NCBI GenBank assembly: GCA_023422005.1
Contig: JAEZSC010000167.1
Span: 1-35,619 of the forward strand
Reading direction: 5' to 3'
From: Bacillota bacterium
GTDB lineage: Bacteria > Bacillota > Clostridia > Christensenellales > UMGS416
DNA length: 35,619 bases
Shown: positions 8,412-14,970 of the stretch, one piece after another
Numbering within the stretch: position 1 is the first letter of the stretch
Layout: every line of letters starts with the position of its first letter
Notes under the pieces: generated by a model
The model's database searches: none
What the model was told of the DNA's origin: nothing
Seen by the model: only the letters and a program-made list of their open reading frames with translations
Translations under genes and position numbers: made by a program

Positions 8412-8738
8412 ATGTTTTTTGAAAATGCGAATTCAAAAACCCAGAACTGCGAAGACGGCGTCACCCGCAAGATATTGGCTACGGGCGGGGCACTGATGCT
8501 GACCGAGGTACGCTTTGCCAAGGGAGCGGCCGGAGCGATGCACCGGCATCCTCATGAGCAGGTCAGCTATATCGCTTCGGGCGCTTTTCAATTCACCTTG
8601 AACGGAGTGCATCAGGTGATCAAGCAAGGCGACAGCGTTTATATTCCTTCCAATGCCGAGCATGGTGTGCAGGCGCTGGAGGAGGAGAGTGTCATCATCG
8701 ATGTCTTCACGCCGATCCGGGAGGATTTCTTGAGATAA
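8412..8738 (+). CDS. Small single-domain cupin protein
   Basis: This 108-residue protein is one cupin beta-barrel. Cupin motif 1 is HRHPHEQ (44-50), followed by GAFQFTLNG, and motif 2 supplies H84 (NAEH), so a bound metal is likely. It resembles KdgF-like cupins that act on small sugar acids, but the substrate cannot be named. AGGAGGGG overlaps the stop codon of the HD-GYP gene, so the two are co-transcribed; a ligand-binding role in the same signalling pathway is possible but unproven. Confidence 0.85.
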   Translation: MFFENANSKTQNCEDGVTRKILATGGALMLTEVRFAKGAAGAMHRHPHEQVSYIASGAFQFTLNGVHQVIKQGDSVYIPSNAEHGVQALEEESVIIDVFTPIREDFLR

Positions 8739-8750
8739 CCCGCAACAGTC

Positions 8751-8782
8751 AAGCCGCGAATCCAACGGTTCGCGGCTTTTCA
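8751..8782 (+). terminator. Terminator after the cupin gene
   Basis: AAGCCGCGAA (8751-8760) pairs perfectly with TTCGCGGCTT (8769-8778), followed by a short T-rich tail. It ends the HD-GYP/cupin transcript. Confidence 0.88.
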
Positions 8783-8867
8783 TTTAAACTCCGCCTTCAA
8801 AATCCAATCAAATAGAACGAGCTTGATAAATGACACTGGTGTCGGCCAAACCCTAGAGGCCGTCCTC

Positions 8868-8896
8868 TTGCGTCCGTAAGGGGCTCTGTATATAAT
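8868..8896 (+). promoter_or_regulatory. Sigma-A type promoter of the LRR protein gene
   Basis: A -35 box TTGCGT (8868-8873) and a perfect -10 box TATAAT (8891-8896) are separated by exactly 17 bp. They lie about 65 bp upstream of the start codon, just past the preceding terminator. Confidence 0.75.
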
Positions 8897-8960
8897 AAAG
8901 GTAATTATCTACCAAAATAATGTAAATAGCCCATTGAAACAATGGATCGGAGCGGAACCT

Positions 8961-11294
8961 ATGAAGGGTATGATCAAGAAGCTGTCGGCCGCGATCGTCG
9001 CAGCCGCTCTCCTGCTTTCCTTGCACCCATTGGTCGCGTTGGCCGCGATATCCGGTGATTTCGTCTATTCGGTGAGCAATGGCAAAGCCATCATCACCGA
9101 ATACACCGGCGACGGCGGCACGGTGGTAATACCCTCGACGTTGGGCGGGTATCCGGTGGCCGGCATAGGGGATTGGGCGTTCTCGCAGTGCGACGGCCTG
9201 TCCAGCGTCACAGTACCCGCATGCGTCACCAGCATCGGCGATTCCGCGTTTGCCGATTGCGGAGGCCTGACAAGCGTCATATTGCCAGCGAGTGTCGTCA
9301 GCATTGGAGACTCGGCCTTTTCCGAATGTGTCAGTCTGAACGGCATCGCGATCCCCGCCGGCGTCGTCAGCATCGGGGCATCGGCTTTTTCCGGCTGCGG
9401 CAATATGGTCAGCGTGACAATCCCCGATGGCGTCTCCTCCATTGGAGAGATGGCCTTCGAGGGCTGCAGAAGCCTGACCAGCATCCGGATTCCGCGCGGT
9501 CTCATCAGCATCAAGGATGGCACGTTTTGGGGCTGCATGGCCTTGCAGAGTGTGACGGTCCCCGACAACATCACCCGCATCGGCGATATGGCGTTTGCGC
9601 TGTGCAGCAGCCTGACCAGCATCATCATTCCCGACAGCGTGACCACCATCGGGGAGGTGGCGTTCACGGGCTGTGTCAAGCTTGCGTCCATTCAGGTGGA
9701 CGCCGCCAACACCACTTATGCCAGCCAGGATGGCGTATTGTTTGATAAAGCAAAAAAGGTGCTGTTGCAATACCCCATCGGCCATGCCAGAACTTCCTAC
9801 ACCACGCCCCCAAGCGTGATCAGAATTGAGTACACCGCGTTTATGGGTTCCGGGAACCTGAAAAATGTCACGGTCACCGGCGGCGTTGCCAGCATTGAGG
9901 ACGGCGCTTTTGCCCAGTGCAGCCGCCTGGAAAACGTCGCGATCGCTAATGGCGTAATCAGCATAGGCAGCTACGCCTTTGCGGACTGCACCCGACTGGC
10001 GGGCATCACGCTGCCTGCCAGCGTGGCCGGCATCGGCGAATCGGCGTTTACGGGCTGCAACAGGTTGGCTACCATCTATGTGGCCTCGTCCAGTGCTTCA
10101 TACGCCAGCCAGGACGGCGTTCTATTCAACAAGGCAAAAACGCGGCTGATCCAATATCCCATGGGCAATGGCCGGTCGTCCTATACCGTTCCCGCCGGCG
10201 TGGCCCGCATAAGCGATTCCGCGTTTGATTCCGCCATCTATCTGACCAGCGTCACGATTCCCGGCAGCGTAACCACGATCGATGATTGGGCGTTTTTCTC
10301 TTGCGAAAGGCTGGGGAATGCGTACTTCCTGGGCAACGCTCCCGCCATGGGCGACGAGGTGTTTGACGAGTGCAGGTTTGATTTTAGCATAGGCTATGTG
10401 CAAGGCAAGAAGGGTTTCAGCAATCCCTGGTACGGTTATCCCGCGACAGCCTATGCCGTGCCGGCGACGCCTGGCTCCTTCGGCGCTGTTTCCGCCTCCT
10501 ACAACAGTGTCAAGCTGACCTGGGCCGCGGTATCGGGCGCCAACGGGTATGAGGTATACCGCGCAACCTCCAGTGTGGGCGCTTATACCAAGATCGCCAC
10601 CATTGCCAGCGGTACCGCAACTGCCTATACCAATTCGGGCCTCACGCAGGGCAGCACATACTACTACAAGGTGCGGGCTTATCGCAAAATGGGCGGCAAC
10701 ACCTTGTATGGCGGTTATTCGGCGGTGAAATCGGCAAAGCCAACCTTGGCTGCCCCGGCGGTTAAGGCGGCAGCGGCATCCTATTCCAGCGTAAAGTTGA
10801 CGTGGGGCGCGGTGGCCGGCGCAGGCGGGTATGAAGTCTACCGGGCCACATCCGCTGGCGGCGTCTATGCCAAAGTGATCACGACCGCTGCGCTGAGCCA
10901 TACCAACAGCGGCCTGGCCACGGGCACGACGTATTTTTATAAGGTGCGGGCATACCGCACGGTGAACGGCGTCAAGATTTATGGCATTTACTCGGCGGTG
11001 CAATCCGCCAAGCCGGCGCTGGCCACGCCTGCGGGCGTCAAGGCGGCAAGGGCTTCGGCCACGAGCGTCAAGGTGAGCTGGGGCGCGGTGGCCGGCGCGG
11101 GCGGATATGAAGTCTACCGTGCCGCGACCCCCGGCGGCGCCTATACCAAGGTCATAACAACCGCGTCGCTGAGCCATACAAACACTGGCCTGGCCACGGG
11201 CAAGATCTATTATTACAAGGTGCGGGCCTACCGGACGGTGGGCGGCGTCAAGGTGTACAGCGGGTACACTGCCGTGGTTTCGGCAAAGCCATAA
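8961..11294 (+). CDS. Secreted BspA-type leucine-rich-repeat protein with three FN3 domains
   Basis: The 777-residue protein begins with a signal peptide (about 1-28, two lysines then a long hydrophobic core ending LVALA). From about 30 to 480 it carries 23-residue LRR_5/BspA repeats of the form SIGDSAFADCGGLTSVILPA. These are interrupted twice by inserts of the type YASQDGVLFDKAKKVLLQYP. Three fibronectin type III domains follow, at about 498-595, 596-687 and 688-777, each with YEVYRAT and YYYKVRAY-like strands. I see no LPXTG or other wall anchor, so the attachment mode is unknown. The start at 8961 is preferred over an ATG at 8934 because GGAG lies upstream and the signal peptide follows. 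Such proteins commonly mediate adhesion in gut bacteria. Confidence 0.88.
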   Translation: MKGMIKKLSAAIVAAALLLSLHPLVALAAISGDFVYSVSNGKAIITEYTGDGGTVVIPSTLGGYPVAGIGDWAFSQCDGLSSVTVPACVTSIGDSAFADCGGLTSVILPASVVSIGDSAFSECVSLNGIAIPAGVVSIGASAFSGCGNMVSVTIPDGVSSIGEMAFEGCRSLTSIRIPRGLISIKDGTFWGCMALQSVTVPDNITRIGDMAFALCSSLTSIIIPDSVTTIGEVAFTGCVKLASIQVDAANTTYASQDGVLFDKAKKVLLQYPIGHARTSYTTPPSVIRIEYTAFMGSGNLKNVTVTGGVASIEDGAFAQCSRLENVAIANGVISIGSYAFADCTRLAGITLPASVAGIGESAFTGCNRLATIYVASSSASYASQDGVLFNKAKTRLIQYPMGNGRSSYTVPAGVARISDSAFDSAIYLTSVTIPGSVTTIDDWAFFSCERLGNAYFLGNAPAMGDEVFDECRFDFSIGYVQGKKGFSNPWYGYPATAYAVPATPGSFGAVSASYNSVKLTWAAVSGANGYEVYRATSSVGAYTKIATIASGTATAYTNSGLTQGSTYYYKVRAYRKMGGNTLYGGYSAVKSAKPTLAAPAVKAAAASYSSVKLTWGAVAGAGGYEVYRATSAGGVYAKVITTAALSHTNSGLATGTTYFYKVRAYRTVNGVKIYGIYSAVQSAKPALATPAGVKAARASATSVKVSWGAVAGAGGYEVYRAATPGGAYTKVITTASLSHTNTGLATGKIYYYKVRAYRTVGGVKVYSGYTAVVSAKP

Positions 11295-11312
11295 AAGTCC
11301 CCCAAGAACAAC

Positions 11313-11345
11313 AAAGCCGCGGACCTGTGTGGTTCGCGGCTTTTG
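11313..11345 (+). terminator. Terminator of the LRR protein gene
   Basis: AAAGCCGCGGACC (11313-11325) pairs with GGTTCGCGGCTTT (11331-11343, one G-U pair), followed by TTG. It uses the same AAGCCGCG/CGCGGCTT core as the terminator at 8751. It may also serve the convergent alcohol dehydrogenase gene. Confidence 0.85.
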
Positions 11346-11410
11346 TGTTTGCGAGTGGCTGCGGCGTGTGGTTCTTATATTGGTGATCCATTGGGGCGGT
11401 CGGTATGCTG

Positions 11411-12562
11411 TTAACCTCGATAGGCCCTTTCGAACAGCATCTTATAACCATCCTTGGTGATTTCTCTCGGATTGCTGCCGTTGGACCCGTTCTTTACGGA
11501 CATCTCCGCCAGGAGCTCAAAATCATCGGGGTTCACGTTGAGCGAGCTGATACCGGGCAAGCCGATTTCCATAGACAGCTCCCGGATGCGCTCGATACCC
11601 TTGGCCGCTGCCGCGGCGTCATCCGCTTCGTCTATGCCCATGGCCCTGGCGATGCGGGCGTATTTGTGCTGCGCGGCGGGCAGGCTGTATTCCATGACAT
11701 AGGGGAGAAGAATGGCGTTGCACAGGCCATGGGGTGCGTCATACATGCTGCCCAGCGCCTCTGCCATGCAATGCACCGATGCCACGTCGGCATGGCTGAA
11801 GGACAGGCCGGCCAGCAGGCTGCCCATCATCATGTGGTCCCTGGCTTGCAGGTTCTGGCCATTCCTGACCGCTTCCGCGATGTTCTTGGCAATGTATTCC
11901 ACGGCATACAGCCCCACCGCCTCGGCGATGGGCTCGGTGCAGTTGGCCGTGTATCCTTCAATGGCGTGGGTCAGCGCGTCGATGCCCGTGGCGGCCGTGA
12001 TGAGCGGCGGAACCGTCAGCGTGAGCTCCGGATCGATGATCGCCGTTTTGGCCGCGATGGCCGTGCTCTTGATCGTGAACTTGAACTTCTCCGTTGTATC
12101 AGTGATAACAGACGAGAAGGTGACCTCGCTGCCGGTGCCTGCCGTCGTGGGTATCGTTAAAAGGGGCAGGCAGTCGTCTTGGATTTTGCCCTTTCCCTGA
12201 TAGCTCCTGACCTTGCCGCCCTGCTTGGCCAGCACCGCCACAGCCTTTGCCGCGTCGATGGGGCTGCCGCCGCCGAAGGCCACCAGCGTGTCGATCGATT
12301 CTTCCCTGGCTTTGGCGGCGCAAGCCTCCACGTTGTAGTCCTTCGGGTTTGCCTCGATCTCATCGTACACGAGGAAGGGGATGCCTTCGCTTTGGATAAG
12401 CTCTGTTAACCTTTGCAGCATCTCCGTTTTGGAAAGGCCCTTGTCGGTTATGATCATGATGTTTTTCGCGCTTAAGGCTTTCAGCTCTTCTCCCAAGGTC
12501 TGCAGAGCGCCCGCGCCGTATCGGATTTTTGTGGGCAGCAAAAACTCAAAGGAAGGAATCAT
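11411..12562 (-). CDS. Iron-containing (group III) alcohol dehydrogenase
   Basis: This cytoplasmic NAD(P)-dependent oxidoreductase has 383 residues, the standard length. The nucleotide-binding motif GGGSPID is at 97-103 and TTAGTGSE follows near 140. The four metal ligands D195, H199 (GIDALTHAIEGY), H264 (HCMAEALG) and H278 (DAPHG) are all present. The start at 12562 is chosen because GAGAGGTG lies upstream; an ATG at 12589 would add nine residues. It is divergent from gntR-deoC. DeoC releases acetaldehyde, so reducing acetaldehyde to ethanol is a plausible job, but the family is broad and the substrate is unproven. Confidence 0.92.
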   Translation of the reverse strand: MIPSFEFLLPTKIRYGAGALQTLGEELKALSAKNIMIITDKGLSKTEMLQRLTELIQSEGIPFLVYDEIEANPKDYNVEACAAKAREESIDTLVAFGGGSPIDAAKAVAVLAKQGGKVRSYQGKGKIQDDCLPLLTIPTTAGTGSEVTFSSVITDTTEKFKFTIKSTAIAAKTAIIDPELTLTVPPLITAATGIDALTHAIEGYTANCTEPIAEAVGLYAVEYIAKNIAEAVRNGQNLQARDHMMMGSLLAGLSFSHADVASVHCMAEALGSMYDAPHGLCNAILLPYVMEYSLPAAQHKYARIARAMGIDEADDAAAAAKGIERIRELSMEIGLPGISSLNVNPDDFELLAEMSVKNGSNGSNPREITKDGYKMLFERAYRG

Positions 12563-12607
12563 GATGGCACCTCTCATTTCACATGGCAATTAATTCTACC
12601 ACATGTG

Positions 12608-12636
12608 TTTACAGAAAGGAATTGAACGGGTATAAT
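12608..12636 (+). promoter_or_regulatory. Promoter of the gntR-deoC operon
   Basis: A -35 box TTTACA (12608-12613) and a -10 box TATAAT (12631-12636) are 17 bp apart. A perfect palindrome CACATGTG (12600-12607) abuts the -35 box. Confidence 0.75.
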
Positions 12637-12641
12637 CGAAG

Positions 12642-12666
12642 ATGTGGATTAGCCACTCATCCACGT
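12642..12666 (+). promoter_or_regulatory. Inverted repeat, possible GntR operator
   Basis: ATGTGGAT (12642-12649) and ATCCACGT (12659-12666) form an inverted repeat with one mismatch. It sits about where transcription should start, immediately before gntR, a usual place for an autoregulatory operator. Confidence 0.4.
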
Positions 12667-12677
12667 GAGGGGATGTT

Positions 12678-13394
12678 ATGCCGGATTTGATTCGGGAACC
12701 GCTGTATCAGCAAATCGTCGAGCTGCTGCGACAGGAGCTGGCCGAGGGAAGGTATCCGTCGGAGGGCCGTTTCCCCTCCGAGCGGGAGCTTGCGGCCCGC
12801 TTTGCCATCAGCCGCACCACGGCCAACAAGGTGCTCTCCATGCTGGTGGCCGACGGGCAGCTGCAATACAAAAAGGGCGTGGGCGCCTTCGTCGCGGGCA
12901 AGGCGCTGGAACACGACATGAGCGCGCTGTTCTCCTTTACGGAAAAGGCCCGGCGCAGCGGCCTTGCGCCCACGACGCGGGTGCTGAAGTTCGAAGAGGC
13001 GCGCCATGGGCAGCTGGGCGAAGGCATATGTCTGGAGCGGCTGCGCAGCGTGGATGGCGTGCCCGTCATATTTGAACGGCGCTTTCTGGCCAAGCCGGTG
13101 TGCGCCGGCATCACCCGGGAAATGGTGGAAGGCTCGCTCTACGCAGCGCTCAAGGAGTTGGGCATCGTGGTTTCCCACGCCGAGCAACGGGCGCGCGCCG
13201 TGTCGCCCAGCGCCGAGGAGCGCTCATTGCTGCAGGTGAAGCAGGGCTGCGCGTGCCTGCGGGTAGAGGGCTGTGGATATCTGGCCAGCGGAACCGCTAT
13301 CTGGGAGGAAAACACGCTGTTCCGCGGCGACCGCTATGAGATTCACGGTATTTTAAGCCCGTCGGGCACGTCGACGGGCCGTATCATCCGGTAG
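12678..13394 (+). CDS. GntR/HutC-family transcriptional regulator
   Basis: The 238-residue protein has an N-terminal winged helix (about 5-75) with the GntR signatures PLYQQIVELL, PSERELAARF and ISRTTANKVL. A C-terminal UTRA effector-binding domain (about 85-230) contains LERLRSVDGVPVIFERRF and ends in a typical YEIHG strand. HutC-type regulators are usually repressors released by a small sugar phosphate or amine. Its position 52 bp before deoC and divergent from the alcohol dehydrogenase suggests it controls both. A possible operator lies just upstream. The ligand is unknown; a deoxyribose derivative is only a guess from context. Confidence 0.9.
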   Translation: MPDLIREPLYQQIVELLRQELAEGRYPSEGRFPSERELAARFAISRTTANKVLSMLVADGQLQYKKGVGAFVAGKALEHDMSALFSFTEKARRSGLAPTTRVLKFEEARHGQLGEGICLERLRSVDGVPVIFERRFLAKPVCAGITREMVEGSLYAALKELGIVVSHAEQRARAVSPSAEERSLLQVKQGCACLRVEGCGYLASGTAIWEENTLFRGDRYEIHGILSPSGTSTGRIIR

Positions 13395-13411
13395 GGACCT
13401 ATCAACGCTAC

Positions 13412-13424
13412 ATACACTATGTAT
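13412..13424 (+). promoter_or_regulatory. Palindrome upstream of deoC
   Basis: ATACA CTA TGTAT is a perfect 5-bp inverted repeat with a 3-nt centre, 22 bp before the deoC start codon. It could be a second operator site or a chance palindrome. Confidence 0.3.
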
Positions 13425-13446
13425 TTAATCTAAGGAGGAACCGATC

Positions 13447-14172
13447 ATGTTGACAGCCAAGGAAATCGCCAAAATGCTGGACCATTCCCTGCTCAAGCCC
13501 GAGATGGACGCCGAAACCGTGCGTAAGGGCTGCGAAATTGCCAGAAAGTATGACACCGCCACTGTGTGCATGAAGCCCAGCGATCTGCCCATCGGCAGAG
13601 AAGTGCTGGCCGGCTCGGACGTGAAGCTCAGCACCGTCATCGGCTTCCCTCACGGCTCCAACCGCACGGACGTCAAGGTCTTCGAGGCCGAGCGCGCCAT
13701 GGACGACGGCGCTGTGGAGCTGGACATGGTGATCAACATCGGCAGGTTGATCTCCGGCCAGTATGACTACGTGGAGCAGGACATCCGCGCCGTGACGGAA
13801 GCCGCCCACAAGCGGGGAGCCATTGTGAAGGTGATTCTGGAGAACGCCTACCTGAGCGACGAGCAGAAGGCCAAGGCCTGCGTGCTGGCGGAGCGCGCTG
13901 GAGCGGATTTTGTGAAGACCTCCACCGGCTACGCGCCCACCGGCGCCACAATCGACGACCTGAAGCTGATGCGCGCCACGTGCTCGCCCAGCGTGCGCGT
14001 GAAGGCCGCCGGCGGCGTGCGCGAGCTGGACGCTGTGTTGGCCTGCCGCGCCGCGGGCTGTGTGCGCGTGGGGGCTACGGCCACTGTGGCCATCATGGAG
14101 GAGGCCTTCAAGCGCGAGGCCGCGGGCACGCTGAAGGAGTCGGATCAAGGGGAACTTGGAAAGGGATACTAA
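13447..14172 (+). CDS. deoC: Deoxyribose-phosphate aldolase
   Basis: DeoC splits 2-deoxyribose 5-phosphate into glyceraldehyde 3-phosphate and acetaldehyde in deoxynucleoside breakdown. The 241-residue TIM barrel shows the Schiff-base lysine K157 in DFVKTSTGY, the second catalytic lysine K186 in VRVKAAGG, and D93 in ELDMVINIG. The start has a strong AAGGAGG nearby. It follows gntR by 52 bp and should share its transcript. The divergent alcohol dehydrogenase could dispose of the acetaldehyde. Confidence 0.95.
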   Translation: MLTAKEIAKMLDHSLLKPEMDAETVRKGCEIARKYDTATVCMKPSDLPIGREVLAGSDVKLSTVIGFPHGSNRTDVKVFEAERAMDDGAVELDMVINIGRLISGQYDYVEQDIRAVTEAAHKRGAIVKVILENAYLSDEQKAKACVLAERAGADFVKTSTGYAPTGATIDDLKLMRATCSPSVRVKAAGGVRELDAVLACRAAGCVRVGATATVAIMEEAFKREAAGTLKESDQGELGKGY

Positions 14173-14178
14173 GCCTTT

Positions 14179-14210
14179 CGCCGACGACGCTGTTGCGTCG
14201 TCGGCGATTT
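14179..14210 (+). terminator. Hairpin, likely terminator after deoC
   Basis: A perfect 12-bp stem, CGCCGACGACGC with GCGTCGTCGGCG, closes a TGTT loop. Only ATTT follows, so the T-tract is short. A weaker hairpin with five T (14309-14326) lies downstream as an alternative stop. Confidence 0.55.
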
Positions 14211-14238
14211 GGACGACTTGCATGCTGATCAGTATTCG

Positions 14239-14262
14239 GTCCGGCGATAATTGTCGCCGGAC
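14239..14262. repeat. Palindromic repeat, copy 1 (CCGGCGA arms)
   Basis: GTCCGGCGA and TCGCCGGAC form a perfect 9-bp stem with a 6-nt loop. The inner arms CCGGCGA/TCGCCGG and the 6-nt loop size recur at 35377-35406. No T-tract follows. Confidence 0.55.
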
Positions 14263-14584
14263 CTACGCTTATTTATTGCGTCCCATTTTAGGAGTGAAAT
14301 GCCGGGGACGCCGGTTGGCGGTTTTTGTGAACGTCTCTATCTACGTGCTGGTTTCCTCGGCGGAATGAATCCGCCATCGGCAATAAGTACTCGCCTGCGT
14401 AAAACCCTCTCCTGCGCCCTCCCCCAGAGGGGGGATTATGATCAGACTGCGGCATCGTGCCAATGCGGCAGGATTACGACGGTGAGCGGCATGGGCGGCA
14501 AGGGCAAGCCCTTGCCCTACACGGTAATCGAGCAACGAGGCGATGCGCTAGTCACATATTTATATAACCATCCAAGAAATGGTG
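14263..14584. other. Intergenic region without a supported gene
   Basis: No reading frame here has both a ribosome binding site and a recognisable product. It holds short GC-rich palindromes, for example GGGCAAGCCCTTGCCC near 14500 and CCCTCCCCCAGAGGGGGG near 14425, and looks like accumulated repeat or decayed sequence between deoC and the gltX promoter. Confidence 0.5.
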
Positions 14585-14640
14585 CCGAAGGTTTCCAAAG
14601 GGCGATCGGAAAGCCCTTTGGTCGCGCCTCAAAGGCGCGA
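14585..14640 (+). repeat. Dispersed two-hairpin repeat, copy 1
   Basis: The 44 bp at 14585-14628 occur again, perfectly and inverted, at 26331-26374. Hairpin 1 is CCAAAGGGC/GCCCTTTGG (14595-14621). Hairpin 2 is CGCGCCT/AGGCGCG (14623-14639). It lies just ahead of the gltX promoter. Confidence 0.8.
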
Positions 14641-14657
14641 AATCCTTTCCCCACTTC

Positions 14658-14685
14658 TTGACACAAAGAACATGCCTGCTATAAT
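14658..14685 (+). promoter_or_regulatory. Promoter of gltX
   Basis: Perfect TTGACA (14658-14663) and perfect TATAAT (14680-14685) are 16 bp apart, just before the T-box leader. Confidence 0.85.
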
Positions 14686-14691
14686 AAGCTC

Positions 14692-14950
14692 AATTTCATA
14701 TCCAACGCGATGATGGAAGCGAGTAGACGGTTGGAAATTCACAGAGAGCCCGGCAAGGTGGAAGCGGGCAATGGAAGCCGTTGAACGAGGAGCCGGAGCA
14801 GAAGGGGAAGCGCCTGCCAACCTTCCGTGTCCTCACGATACAGGGGAGGGGCATTGTTGGATGCCCATGAGTGGATTGCGCTGCAATCAAGTTAGGTGGT
14901 ACCGCGAAAGCTTGGCCTTTCGTCCTTTCATAGGACGAAGGGCCATTTTT
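14692..14950 (+). promoter_or_regulatory. T-box riboswitch leader, Glu-specific (GAG specifier)
   Basis: The leader senses uncharged tRNA-Glu and controls gltX. The conserved T-box core AGGTGGTACCGCG ends at 14906. Stem I parts are visible: the AGTAGA loop-E side near 14720, ACGGTT pairing with AGCCGT, and the CAGAGAGCC distal segment. TGAAC at 14782-14786 precedes GAG (14787-14789), which sits in the specifier position and encodes glutamate, agreeing with the downstream gene. The boundaries are approximate; the start is inferred from the promoter. Confidence 0.92.
14914..14950 (+). terminator. Regulated terminator of the gltX T-box
   Basis: GGCCTTTCGTCCT (14914-14926) pairs with AGGACGAAGGGCC (14932-14944, one G-U pair), followed by ATTTTT. 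It competes with the antiterminator formed by the T-box core when uncharged tRNA binds. Confidence 0.9.
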
Positions 14951-14970
14951 ATATGTCTGGAGGATGAACA

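Noticed and set aside
8853..9785. Minus-strand frame opposite the LRR protein
   Set aside because: Its repeats merely mirror the LRR codons, and there is no ribosome binding site or known motif.
14251..14661. 136-codon plus-strand frame between deoC and the gltX T-box
   Set aside because: No ribosome binding site and no recognisable product; it runs through palindromes, the dispersed repeat and the gltX promoter start.
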